DNA of 64,000 bases from SABI01 sp028532915 (GCA_963677225.1 OY781923.1:1116001-1180000); one strand, 5' to 3'. Counted from the stretch's first letter, positions 26,241 to 34,532 are shown. Notes: generated by a model not told the origin, from the letters alone. Made by a program: numbers and translations.

Positions 26241-28022
26241 CTATTGGGCAGGCCAGGCGTCGAAGGCCTGTTTTTCCAGTTTCATCTGTCCGTCTGATCC
26301 TTTGTAGATGTTGATCCAGGCCTGCCAGTTATCATAATCTACATCGGGATAATCCAGCCGATAGTGACTGCACCTGCTTTCTGTGCGCATGAGTGATGCT
26401 CTGAGTTTCATCTCGGCGCTGATGATCATGTTCCCTGTTTCATGGGCAAGACGAAGTTCATGAAGATTGGAAGCTCTGAGCATCGGCATATGATGGTCCC
26501 TCAGTTCTTCAATATACGCAAGAGCTGCCTTCATCAGATTCTCTTTTTTGATATAGAGGACGAAGTTCGGAATCATGATTCCCTGCAGTGTCTGTGTGAC
26601 CCAGGCCGGAGTGTATCCGCTTTCTCTTTTCAGAGGAGCAAGAATCTCTTCTTTGATGGCGCTGACAGAGCTGCTAGGAATCGACTGCAGACTGACGGTC
26701 TTCACATATTCCGCTGCAGCTTCAGCGGCGATAGCACCCTGAACTGCAGACCCTGCCAAAGAAGAGCCTACCTGAGTGTAGATACCTCCGGCCATATGGG
26801 ACCCGAGTGCGTCCCCCGCAGCATACAATCCCGGAATATTGGATTCTCCCTTCTCATTGATCGGGACAATCCCTTCCGATTTGTGTATAGCCATACCGGC
26901 TGAAGCGCCTCCTGATGCGGCAGAAGCCATTCCCGGAGGTGCGCCTCCTTCATCATTGTTCTGAGGAGGAGCACCTCTGCCGTCTTCATCTCCAGGCGGA
27001 GGACCTTTTGGTCCTTTCTGATCTCCGTCGATAGCAGGAGGGCCCATTTCTTCCATCTCGCGGGTAAATCCGTCGGGAACATAAGGACCTCCCTCCACCA
27101 TCTGGGAGCCCGGACCGCTCGATACGGGATTTCCCAGAATGTAGGCACTATAGTTGGCATCCATTCCGAGGTCATGATGCACTTCAACTCCGTTCACAGA
27201 AGGTGTACGGTCGAACATACCGTGCCACCCGTCATAACATGCCGCAGGATTATCCTGACTTCCGGAGTGCCCGTCGTTCCACTCTTTACCGGTGATCTTT
27301 GCACCGATCTTATAAGCCATGATAGACCCGTCGTGAGTCAAGTCACAGATCGGAAATCCGTTGGGTTTGAACCCTCCCGCGCCGGTACACAATATGACCG
27401 ATTTTGCTTTGAAGATATGAATTTTGGCCTCATCGATACTGAATCCCGCAGCTCCTGCGATCCTCCCGTTCTCTTTGATGAGATGGGTGATCATGATTCT
27501 TTCAGGCACGGGAATGTTTCGTTCATTGATCGGTTTGGAAAATGCTTTGTGATAGAGGGGAGATTCGAAGAAGCCCCAATCTCTCAGTTCATTGACCCTC
27601 TCTTTGGAGTGGATGGCCATCTGTCTCGTATAGACCGGATTATTCGTGTTAATTGCCGATTTGGAAACAAGATCGGTGAATTCATCAAGAGTAACCGATG
27701 CGGTCTTTTCATCGTAGACGAAGATTCCCTTTGCGAATGGTGTCTGGCCTGAAGAACCGAGCCGTCCTTTCGAGACAAGGTGAACTTTAGCGCCTGCGTC
27801 ATGAGCTTTTACTGATGCGAACAGGCCCGCCATTCCTCCACCGATGACAAGAACATCGGTTTCTGTCTCTTCACTTGTGAATGTGTCGAGGTCGATCTCT
27901 CTCTCTTTGGTGTTCCATCGGATCTTCATTCCCAGACCTGTGAGAGCCGCGGCTCCGACAACTCCTGTAGCGAGTCCCAAAAACTGTCTTCTCGACAATC
28001 CTTTTTTTTCATTTTCACTCAT
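26241..28022 (-). CDS. Tat-exported FAD flavoprotein of the fumarate reductase/AprA superfamily
   Basis: A 593-residue flavoprotein. The N-terminus has a twin-arginine signal (LSRRQFLGLATG, Arg 11-12) and a hydrophobic stretch, so it should be exported folded with cofactor. The FAD Rossmann motif is VLVIGGGMAGLFASVKA (about 58-74). A second FAD region, GLYAAGDALGSHMAGG, lies near 398-413, and a helical C-terminal cap resembles that of SdhA/FrdA/AprA. A Gly/Pro/Asp-rich insertion occupies about 327-378. The substrate is unknown, because the canonical fumarate motifs are not obvious to me. Neighbours suggest electrons arrive from a di-heme membrane protein and a ferredoxin. Its start overlaps the membrane gene by four bases (ATGA). 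Confidence 0.88.
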   Translation of the reverse strand: MSENEKKGLSRRQFLGLATGVVGAAALTGLGMKIRWNTKEREIDLDTFTSEETETDVLVIGGGMAGLFASVKAHDAGAKVHLVSKGRLGSSGQTPFAKGIFVYDEKTASVTLDEFTDLVSKSAINTNNPVYTRQMAIHSKERVNELRDWGFFESPLYHKAFSKPINERNIPVPERIMITHLIKENGRIAGAAGFSIDEAKIHIFKAKSVILCTGAGGFKPNGFPICDLTHDGSIMAYKIGAKITGKEWNDGHSGSQDNPAACYDGWHGMFDRTPSVNGVEVHHDLGMDANYSAYILGNPVSSGPGSQMVEGGPYVPDGFTREMEEMGPPAIDGDQKGPKGPPPGDEDGRGAPPQNNDEGGAPPGMASAASGGASAGMAIHKSEGIVPINEKGESNIPGLYAAGDALGSHMAGGIYTQVGSSLAGSAVQGAIAAEAAAEYVKTVSLQSIPSSSVSAIKEEILAPLKRESGYTPAWVTQTLQGIMIPNFVLYIKKENLMKAALAYIEELRDHHMPMLRASNLHELRLAHETGNMIISAEMKLRASLMRTESRCSHYRLDYPDVDYDNWQAWINIYKGSDGQMKLEKQAFDAWPAQ

Positions 28023-28660
28023 TTTCTGCCTCCTTTGTTCTGAGGATTCATGATGTATAACTTAAGCAGGAAAAAGATCCCCGTGGCTGCAAGCAGTATC
28101 ATATAGATCGAAAGCACGATGTCGGTATGTCTTCCCAGATCGATCGCATGCCAGGTGGCTATGATGACAAACAGAATAGAAAGGATCCCGTGAGTGATTC
28201 TCCATGTCCGGTAGGGAAGTCTCAACTTTGCTCTGAACATGGAAGTTATCCCCAGACAGATCATCAGAATCATGGCAACCATCCCGACGATCAGGCCCGA
28301 GCTGGTATAGGTCGTAAGTATCGTCTTCAGCGCATCTGAAGGATCCACTCCTGATTCGAAGAATCTGGGAACGACAATCAGAAACGGATGAAGTATCAGA
28401 ATCGGGATGAAAATATAACCGATGATCTTATGTTTTTTTATCACCGATGAGAATTTGTTTCCCTGTAGCGTCACCTTGTTTATCCTCGTAAGATAAAACT
28501 GACCGAGCATCAGAAAATATGCACCGAGAGTAAGAAAGGAGATGGCATTTTTCAGCACTGTCCGTTCGGGAAAATCTGCGAGGAGCAGATAGATCAGAGG
28601 AATCAGCAGATATACGGCTACGCCGATCAGAAGATAAGGTCTCTTATTTCTTGTTTCCAT
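28019..28660 (-). CDS. Membrane cytochrome b-like protein, ferric-reductase-like transmembrane domain
   Basis: A 213-residue protein with about six hydrophobic segments. Two helices carry histidine pairs spaced H-x13-H: one begins at KHKIIGYIF and ends ILHPFLI, the other begins RITHGILS and ends TWHAID. This is the pattern of bis-heme ferric reductase, NOX and YedZ-like domains, so I infer two b hemes. It could pass electrons from quinol across the membrane to the exported flavoprotein. I chose the ATG at 28660 because GGGGTGAG lies just upstream. An in-frame ATG at 28675 is possible. It follows the ferredoxin gene by five bases. Confidence 0.82.
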   Translation of the reverse strand: METRNKRPYLLIGVAVYLLIPLIYLLLADFPERTVLKNAISFLTLGAYFLMLGQFYLTRINKVTLQGNKFSSVIKKHKIIGYIFIPILILHPFLIVVPRFFESGVDPSDALKTILTTYTSSGLIVGMVAMILMICLGITSMFRAKLRLPYRTWRITHGILSILFVIIATWHAIDLGRHTDIVLSIYMILLAATGIFFLLKLYIMNPQNKGGRK

Positions 28661-28665
28661 ATTGC

Positions 28666-28881
28666 TCACCCCCATGAGACTACGACCGGAATCGATTTTG
28701 TCGGATCGATAGTGATGGCATCCACCGGGCAATTCATCCGACAGAGGTGGCAGATCTGACAGTCTTCGGGATAGGTGATAACCGCCTTTTTCGTCTTGGG
28801 ATCCAACCTGATCACATCAGTGGGACACGATTTGACGCATTCTCCACATCCTATACATCCGTCAATACTTTTGATTGCCAT
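28666..28881 (-). CDS. 2[4Fe-4S] ferredoxin-type protein
   Basis: A 71-residue protein with two complete cluster motifs, CIGCGECVKSCP and CQICHLCRMNCP. Each gives CxxCxxCxxxCP and binds a [4Fe-4S] cluster. There is no signal peptide, yet its operon partner is Tat-exported. It may stay cytosolic, or it may be carried out bound to the flavoprotein as a hitchhiker, as known for other Tat complexes. The small basic-acidic subunit resembles AprB-like partners of AprA flavoproteins. ATGGAGGAATAT before the ATG at 28881 gives a good ribosome site, favouring it over the ATG four codons upstream. Confidence 0.88.
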   Translation of the reverse strand: MAIKSIDGCIGCGECVKSCPTDVIRLDPKTKKAVITYPEDCQICHLCRMNCPVDAITIDPTKSIPVVVSWG

Positions 28882-28941
28882 ATATTCCTCCATGAATCTC
28901 TATTAGTGGTGTATCCGGCTTCAAAGCCGAACAGTATCTGA

Positions 28942-30498
28942 TCACTGCATCTGAGGCGGTCCGCCGAAAGATGGAGCTTTCATCTGCTCTCCGTCGATTC
29001 CCAATGCATCGAGCAGTTCTTCTTCGCTGATGCCGAGCTTCTCTGCTATTGCCGCAAAATCGGGAGGCCCCTGAGACGCCTCACCGAAGGCCTCCATCAG
29101 TTCACTTTCGGTGATTCCCAGCTGCTGGGCTGCAGCTGCGAAATCGGGACCCGACTGCTGCATCCCGATATCGGGTCCGGCAGGGCGATCTTTCGTTTTA
29201 CTGCTGCGCTCATCTGTACCGGTGTCTCCCGGCTGGTCATCAGGTCCGCCTCTTCTATCTTCACGATTTCCTGTATCTCCATCTTCGAAGTTGACGACTC
29301 TGTCAGTATCTACTGTCGAGGGGTCTCCCTGCGGCGTTTCAGTCACATCACCACCTCTTACGAGACGGACATAGTTGTAATAACGTTCACCGTCAATTCC
29401 GTCGGCTCCTTCCGGGCTCTTCGTATCAAAGCGGACGGCACCTGCCCCGTGAAGATCTTCACCATCGCTTCCGACTGCGTATCCGAATGCTACATACCAG
29501 GCATACCAGTATCCGTCTTCATCGTGCAAATCGATGTACGGATTTGTCGTGCTTGTCCAGAAGTAGGGGTAATCATCATTGCCCGCCTCATTGACGATAG
29601 AAGAGATGTTGAAGACCGATGTATCTATTGCGGGGAAGACACCCGAATAATCGACGATACTCTGCATTTCCTTTACATTAGGGAGTCGCCAGTCATCATA
29701 TCCGGCGTATTCAGAGTTTTCGGCATATGATAGGGCCTCTTCCCAGGTTATCGGTTCCGAGCTGTCATTCTGAGCCCACATCAGGCCTGTAGCTTCATCC
29801 GTCACTGTCCCGTCCTGATTGTCGACAAAGTCGTTGATACCGTATATGTCGCCGCTGACAGCGCGTACGAATCTCATCCCGTCCATCGCCTTTATGTGGC
29901 CTGTCCAGTCGTTGACGACGAAAGCAACACCATCTTTGGATTCATCCGTGTCTACCAGATAGTAATTGCTTGACCATGAATGCTGCTGGGCTCCTTCGGA
30001 TCCGTTTCCTACAAGGTGGAAGTATTTGGTATCTACCCAGGGCCATCCCTGAGAGAAATCTCTTATCGACCACAGTTCCTTGAGGGTCGGAAGTCTCCAG
30101 TCCGACCTTCCACCGGTGTTCAGTGATTCGACATATTCGTTCGCTTCTTCCCAGGTCATTGAATAGGAGGATAGTTCCTGTGTCCATGTGAGTTTTGTTA
30201 TGGTATCGGTTATCGTACCGTTACCGTTATCGGTGTAGCTCGCCACATTACCTGTATACTGTGCATCCTGTCCGTAAAAAGGTTCTCCTTGTGCCGGAGG
30301 ATCGATCTGTTTGCTGTTATCATATGTGAGTCCCTGATTGGTATCCACCAGCGGATAGGTAAGATCGGATGAGAATACGGATTCGCTGAGTTCTGCATTA
30401 CTTCGCGGGGCGCTGCTGGTACACCCTGTGAATGCCGCGATCAAGCCGATCAATGCTGATACCATCAGAACCTTCGCTGTTTCCTCTGTCTGTTTCAT
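28942..30498 (-). CDS. Lipoprotein with two Lcl (DUF1566) domains and a C-terminal tandem repeat
   Basis: Surface or periplasmic lipoprotein of 518 residues. The signal ends at the lipobox AAFTGC (Cys 26). Two DUF1566/Lcl C-terminal domains follow, each with the typical TxLxW and DWRLPxxKE blocks: TKLTWTQ with SDWRLPTLKELWS, and TGLMWAQ with DDWRLPNVKEMQS. The tail, about residues 390-518, is rich in Asp, Gly and Pro. It holds two copies of a roughly 26-residue unit, PDFAAAAQQLGITESELMEAF and its relative with KLGISEEELLDALG. DUF1566 proteins are often surface-exposed, but no biochemical role is firm. First gene of the reductase/Tat operon, with AGGAG eight bases upstream. Confidence 0.85.
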   Translation of the reverse strand: MKQTEETAKVLMVSALIGLIAAFTGCTSSAPRSNAELSESVFSSDLTYPLVDTNQGLTYDNSKQIDPPAQGEPFYGQDAQYTGNVASYTDNGNGTITDTITKLTWTQELSSYSMTWEEANEYVESLNTGGRSDWRLPTLKELWSIRDFSQGWPWVDTKYFHLVGNGSEGAQQHSWSSNYYLVDTDESKDGVAFVVNDWTGHIKAMDGMRFVRAVSGDIYGINDFVDNQDGTVTDEATGLMWAQNDSSEPITWEEALSYAENSEYAGYDDWRLPNVKEMQSIVDYSGVFPAIDTSVFNISSIVNEAGNDDYPYFWTSTTNPYIDLHDEDGYWYAWYVAFGYAVGSDGEDLHGAGAVRFDTKSPEGADGIDGERYYNYVRLVRGGDVTETPQGDPSTVDTDRVVNFEDGDTGNREDRRGGPDDQPGDTGTDERSSKTKDRPAGPDIGMQQSGPDFAAAAQQLGITESELMEAFGEASQGPPDFAAIAEKLGISEEELLDALGIDGEQMKAPSFGGPPQMQ

Positions 30499-30545
30499 TG
30501 ACAGTCTCCTGTTTACGATTGATGTTCACACGATATCCCCTGTAT

Positions 30546-30620
30546 GTGATGAGTTTGTGATGGGAAAAAATATATTTTCATCACATTTCCATCACATAAG
30601 TATTCCTAGAATGGTATAGT
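30546..30620. promoter_or_regulatory. Divergent regulatory region with mirrored 11-base-period repeats
   Basis: GTGATG occurs at 30546-30551 and 30557-30562. Its complement CATCAC occurs at 30579-30584 and 30590-30595. Each pair has an 11-base repeat distance, about one helical turn, and the pairs mirror each other. Read toward each divergent gene, both promoters see CATCAC-N5-CATCAC. On the plus side an extended -10 (TGGTATAGT, hexamer 30615-30620) lies about 19 bases beyond the last repeat, so the repeats cover the -35 position as in activator-dependent PhoB/OmpR promoters. The adjacent response regulator is the obvious candidate to bind here. Confidence 0.6.
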
Positions 30621-30647
30621 TTCCGAAAGGGAAGAGGAGTTATTCGT

Positions 30648-31328
30648 ATGTATAAAATTCTGTATGCCGAAGATGAAGACCGTTACAGAAAACTCGTGAA
30701 GGTGTTTCTTGAGTCATCCGATTTTTCCGTTGTCACCGTGGCCGATGGTCAAAAGGCTATCGAGTATCTGGCAGACCACACCGATGTTGATCTGGTTCTG
30801 CTGGATATCATGATGCCGAAGATGAACGGTAAAGAGGTCTGTTCCGAGATACGAAAGATATCGGATATTCCCATCATCATGCTCACCGCTCTGGGTGATA
30901 CTCTCAATGAGGTGGAAGGGCTGAATCTCGGTGCTGATGATTATGTCTCCAAACCCTTTTCCCGGGATGCTCTGATCGCGAGAATCAGGAGTCTGCTCAG
31001 GCGTACCGAGAACAAAAAGGCGAAAAACTATAAGGAGAAAGGCTTTGATTTTCAGGTCGATAAAGGTATCATAGTCATCAACGGGAAAGAATCCGTTCTC
31101 ACACCCAAAGAGATTTTGCTCCTTCAGTTCTTTCTCAACAACAAGGATATCATTTTATCACGATGGCAGATATTGGATAATGTGTGGGGACAGAATTATT
31201 TCGGTGATCCGAGAACGGTCGATACGCATGTAAAAAGTCTGAGAGCCCGTCTGGGTTCCTACGGGAACAACATCAAAACTGCCCGGGGCAGGGGGTATTA
31301 TTATCAGAGTACTAACCGGAATGCATAG
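30648..31328 (+). CDS. OmpR/PhoB-family response regulator
   Basis: A 226-residue transcription regulator. The receiver domain (1-120) has acidic EDED near residue 8, the phosphoacceptor Asp 53 in LLDIMMPKMNG, the Thr of MLTALG and the Lys of SKPFSRD. The winged-helix DNA-binding domain (about 130-226) has LTPKEILLLQFF, and the recognition segment TVDTHVKSLRARL leads to the wing GRGYYYQ. It overlaps the histidine kinase start by eight bases and diverges from the lipoprotein/reductase operon. Direct repeats with 11-base spacing in its promoter fit tandem binding by this family. Confidence 0.93.
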   Translation: MYKILYAEDEDRYRKLVKVFLESSDFSVVTVADGQKAIEYLADHTDVDLVLLDIMMPKMNGKEVCSEIRKISDIPIIMLTALGDTLNEVEGLNLGADDYVSKPFSRDALIARIRSLLRRTENKKAKNYKEKGFDFQVDKGIIVINGKESVLTPKEILLLQFFLNNKDIILSRWQILDNVWGQNYFGDPRTVDTHVKSLRARLGSYGNNIKTARGRGYYYQSTNRNA

Positions 31329-32838
31329 AGGATTCTCTTCCATCACGACCAGATGGGTCATCACGATCGCACTGATCATCTCCACGGTAGTTGTGCTCAT
31401 ACTTCTTGCCAACTCGATATTCTTAGATGATTTTTACATGGTGAAAAATCGATCTCTTTTCTATAAAGAATTTGAATACATCAGCGACGGTTTCGTGTCA
31501 CCTGATAATGACCTTCTTGATCTGCTTCGCGAAGAAGACAGAAAAACAGGGTTTCTGTTCTACATAGCAGAGATACAAGATGATTCGATCGGAGAGATCA
31601 TCGTTGCCTCCCAGAGAGACAGCATCGGAAGAATCCTTCCCGAACCTCCTGTCAAAGCAGGTTTTCCGGGAGGAGGTCTTCCCTTACCCCAGTTGGATTT
31701 CGTCATCTCGAACAGTGAGACTCTTTTCACGGGTGAACCGGTGTACGGTCGGGTCCAAAGAGAGCTTCGGGACCTGAACGAGTTCGACCTCGTGTTTGCT
31801 TCCCGGCTGAATGAGAACTATCTTCTTGTGATCACCCGTCCCGTTGAGCAGCTTGATGAACACTCGGCTGTTACCAACCAATTCCTGCTGCTGATCGCCG
31901 TATTCGTTCTCCTGATATCTATCATCATCGCCAGAATCAGTGCGAAATCGATCGTCAAACCTATAAAGGAGATCACCGAGATTGCTGAGCATATAGCAGA
32001 TCTCGATTTTTCACACAGATATACAGGCAATGCACGGGATGAAACAGGTATTCTCGGTGACAGCATCAACAGAATATCTGCACAACTCGATACTTCGATC
32101 AAGGATCTTGAAAGAACGAATGAGAAGCTGAAAGTCGAGATGGATCTGCAGCGCAGATTCTTCGCGGGTGTATCCCACGAATTCAAGACCCCGGTAGGAT
32201 TGATCCGCGGTTATTCGGAATCTCTTCAGCTTGGACTTGCGAAAGATCTCAAGGAAGTCAAAGAATTCTCAACGATCATTCTGGAGGAGACCGACCGTCT
32301 CAACCATCTTATCACCGATATACTCTTCCTTGTGAAATCAGAATCGACCGAATTCACACTGCACACGAATGAGATTGATCTGATTCCTCTTATCGACAGT
32401 ATCATCGAGAAGAACATCCCTGCGGCAATAACGAAACAGATCAGACTTGCCAGAAGTCTTCCTGAAAGTGCAATAGTCACCGCAGATGAAGTCAGGGTGG
32501 GGCAGATTATCGATAATCTGATGAGCAACGCCTTCAGGCATACCCCGACAGGGGGTGAAATCGCAATCAGAGTATCGGTTGAGTCCGGTGAAGTGACCGT
32601 ATGTATCATAAACGAAGGTGATCATATAGACGAAAAGGATATCGCCCATCTGTTCGACCCTTTCTACAGTGCATTCGAATCACGGGATAAACAATCATCC
32701 GGAACCGGATTGGGACTTTCTATCGTAAAGAGCCTTGTTGACAGACACGGCGGACACTGTGGAATCGAAAATGTTAATGACGAAAAGATCCGGGGAGTGC
32801 GGGCATGGTTCTCGATTCCGGTCTCTAAGCTGTCCTGA
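31321..32838 (+). CDS. Membrane sensor histidine kinase
   Basis: A 505-residue partner of the response regulator. It has a first membrane helix (about 12-34), an extracytoplasmic sensor of about 145 residues, a second helix (about 180-203), a HAMP domain, the HisKA H-box GVSHEFKTPVGLIRGYSESL, and an HATPase with the N-box DNLMSNAFRHTPTGG and G-box GTGLGLSIVKSL. The sensor contains a Pro/Gly-rich stretch (PEPPVKAGFPGGGLPLPQ) and no recognisable ligand domain, so the signal is unknown. Phosphate limitation or a redox substrate of the neighbouring operon are the two natural guesses. Confidence 0.93.
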   Translation: MHRGFSSITTRWVITIALIISTVVVLILLANSIFLDDFYMVKNRSLFYKEFEYISDGFVSPDNDLLDLLREEDRKTGFLFYIAEIQDDSIGEIIVASQRDSIGRILPEPPVKAGFPGGGLPLPQLDFVISNSETLFTGEPVYGRVQRELRDLNEFDLVFASRLNENYLLVITRPVEQLDEHSAVTNQFLLLIAVFVLLISIIIARISAKSIVKPIKEITEIAEHIADLDFSHRYTGNARDETGILGDSINRISAQLDTSIKDLERTNEKLKVEMDLQRRFFAGVSHEFKTPVGLIRGYSESLQLGLAKDLKEVKEFSTIILEETDRLNHLITDILFLVKSESTEFTLHTNEIDLIPLIDSIIEKNIPAAITKQIRLARSLPESAIVTADEVRVGQIIDNLMSNAFRHTPTGGEIAIRVSVESGEVTVCIINEGDHIDEKDIAHLFDPFYSAFESRDKQSSGTGLGLSIVKSLVDRHGGHCGIENVNDEKIRGVRAWFSIPVSKLS

Positions 32839-32847
32839 CAGCATCCA

Positions 32848-32916
32848 TTTCATCTTTTTTACATGATTACATCATAGTTTTCTCATGATTTTCTGGTGAT
32901 ATGTGAGCATCACCAG
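32848..32916 (+). promoter_or_regulatory. 11-base-period repeat array and palindrome before the alkaline phosphatase
   Basis: CATC at 32851, CATG at 32862, CATA at 32873 and CATG at 32884 recur every 11 bases, in units close to TTTCATGATTT. They resemble tandem Pho-box-like half-sites, although the sequence differs from the E. coli and B. subtilis consensuses. Directly downstream, CTGGTGAT (32893-32900) and ATCACCAG (32909-32916) form a perfect 8-base inverted repeat. It shares the GTGAT/ATCAC core with the divergent region at 30546-30595. The GGAGG ribosome site of the phosphatase follows at once. Confidence 0.55.
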
Positions 32917-32933
32917 AATAGTTGGAGGAAACT

Positions 32934-34451
32934 ATGAAATCGAAATTTCACACAATCGTTAAACGGTTGACAGTCGTCACATTCATCTTATTGATGTCTG
33001 TCTCAGTCTTTGCAACCGGAACGCTGGAAACAGGCTCAGCTGTGCCTTCGTCCGGGTCCACATACAAAGGAAACAGTGCAAAATATGTGTTCCTTTTCAT
33101 CGGAGACGGAATGGCAACACCACAGATAAATGCTGCCGAATCGTTTGCGAATGCCAGAAAGTCTGATGATGTGGCTATAGAGCATCTCAGATTCGCCCAG
33201 TTCCCGGTGGTTGGACTGACCACAACCTATGATGCGGGATCTTTGATCACAGACAGTGCGTCTGCAGGAACAGCGATAGCTTCAGGGCATAAGACTCTCA
33301 GCGGAGTGATCAACATGGATGTCTCCAAAAGCACTGCCTACAAAATGATTGCAGAGTATGCGAAAGAGATGGGAAAGAAAGTCGGGATCGTCTCATCTGT
33401 CTCGATCGACCATGCGACACCGGCATGTTTTTATTCAAAGGTCCCTTCGCGGGGAAACATGTATGATATAGCAGTTCAGCTGACCGAAAGCGGTTTCGAT
33501 TACTTCGGCGGCGGTGGTTTCGCCCAGCCGACCGGAAAGAACAAGGATCAGGAGGATGTCATCTCTCTCGCCAGAAAGGCCGGATACACATATGTTAACT
33601 CTCCTGAAGAATTCAGAGCGCTGAAAGGCGGCACGCAGAAGGTTCTTGCAGTGAACTCCTATCTGCAGAATTCTTCGGCGATGCCATACGATATTGACCG
33701 TAAAGAGGGAGATCTTTCTCTGGCGGATTATACTGCGAAAGGGATAGAACTTCTCAGTGATGATCCTGACGGGTTTTTCATGATGGTCGAGGCCGGAAAG
33801 ATCGACTGGGCCGGTCATGCCAACGATGCGGCCGCATCAATCGGTGACACGCTCGCATTCGACGAGGCCATTACAAAAGCCGTTGACTTTGCGGAGAAAC
33901 ATCCCGAAGAGACTTTGATCGTAGTTACCGGTGACCATGAAACCGGAGGAATGACCATCGGATTCGCCGGTACGAAGTACTCTACATTCTTCGATGAGAT
34001 TGCTGAACAGAAAATGTCTTTCACAGCATTCAACCAGGAAATTCTCGCACCATACAAGGAAGAAATGAGCGCAAATATCGAAGATGCACAGCTGGCAGAC
34101 CTTCTTCCTGTCATCGAAGATGCATTCGGGCTCGATTATGATGCTCTGAGCGAGGTTCAGAGAAATGAACTTGAGATCGCCTTCGACCGTTCGATGGGGA
34201 ACGAGATGATTACTCCGAGAATCGAAGACGTTTATCTTCTGTACGGAGGGTATGAACCTCTGACAGTCAAGATCACCCAGATTGTCAACCAGATAGCAGG
34301 AATCGGCTGGACAAGTTACTCTCACACGGGTGTCCCTGTAGCGACATTTGCAAAGGGTGTAGGACAGGAATTGTTCCTGGGCTATTATGACAACACGGAT
34401 ATCTTCGACAAGATGGCATTAGCGATGGGTATCGATACAATTTCAGACTGA
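32934..34451 (+). CDS. Secreted alkaline phosphatase (PhoA superfamily)
   Basis: A periplasmic or surface phosphomonoesterase with 505 residues and a signal peptide ending near SVSVFA. It shows all family motifs: FLFIGDGMATPQ with metal Asp 58, ITDSASAGTA with the nucleophile Ser 108, a MVEAGKIDWAGHAND metal site, VVTGDHETGG, and SHTGVPVATFAKG near the C-terminus. It releases phosphate from organic esters. GGAGG lies seven bases before the ATG at 32934, which rules against an upstream TTG. The Pho-box-like repeats upstream and the adjacent two-component system suggest phosphate-responsive control. Confidence 0.95.
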   Translation: MKSKFHTIVKRLTVVTFILLMSVSVFATGTLETGSAVPSSGSTYKGNSAKYVFLFIGDGMATPQINAAESFANARKSDDVAIEHLRFAQFPVVGLTTTYDAGSLITDSASAGTAIASGHKTLSGVINMDVSKSTAYKMIAEYAKEMGKKVGIVSSVSIDHATPACFYSKVPSRGNMYDIAVQLTESGFDYFGGGGFAQPTGKNKDQEDVISLARKAGYTYVNSPEEFRALKGGTQKVLAVNSYLQNSSAMPYDIDRKEGDLSLADYTAKGIELLSDDPDGFFMMVEAGKIDWAGHANDAAASIGDTLAFDEAITKAVDFAEKHPEETLIVVTGDHETGGMTIGFAGTKYSTFFDEIAEQKMSFTAFNQEILAPYKEEMSANIEDAQLADLLPVIEDAFGLDYDALSEVQRNELEIAFDRSMGNEMITPRIEDVYLLYGGYEPLTVKITQIVNQIAGIGWTSYSHTGVPVATFAKGVGQELFLGYYDNTDIFDKMALAMGIDTISD

Positions 34452-34469
34452 GAAAAGTTTCGACACGAT

Positions 34470-34507
34470 CAAGGCGCAGCAGATACCGCAGTGATCTATG
34501 CGCCTTG
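34470..34507 (+). terminator. Inverted repeat after the alkaline phosphatase gene
   Basis: CAAGGCGCA (34470-34478) and TGCGCCTTG (34499-34507) form a nine-base stem with a 20-base loop, followed by AGTATATTT. The weak T tract makes it a tentative terminator or a processing hairpin between the phosphatase and the YibE/F gene. Confidence 0.4.
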
Positions 34508-34532
34508 AGTATATTTACACCAGGGAGATGTG

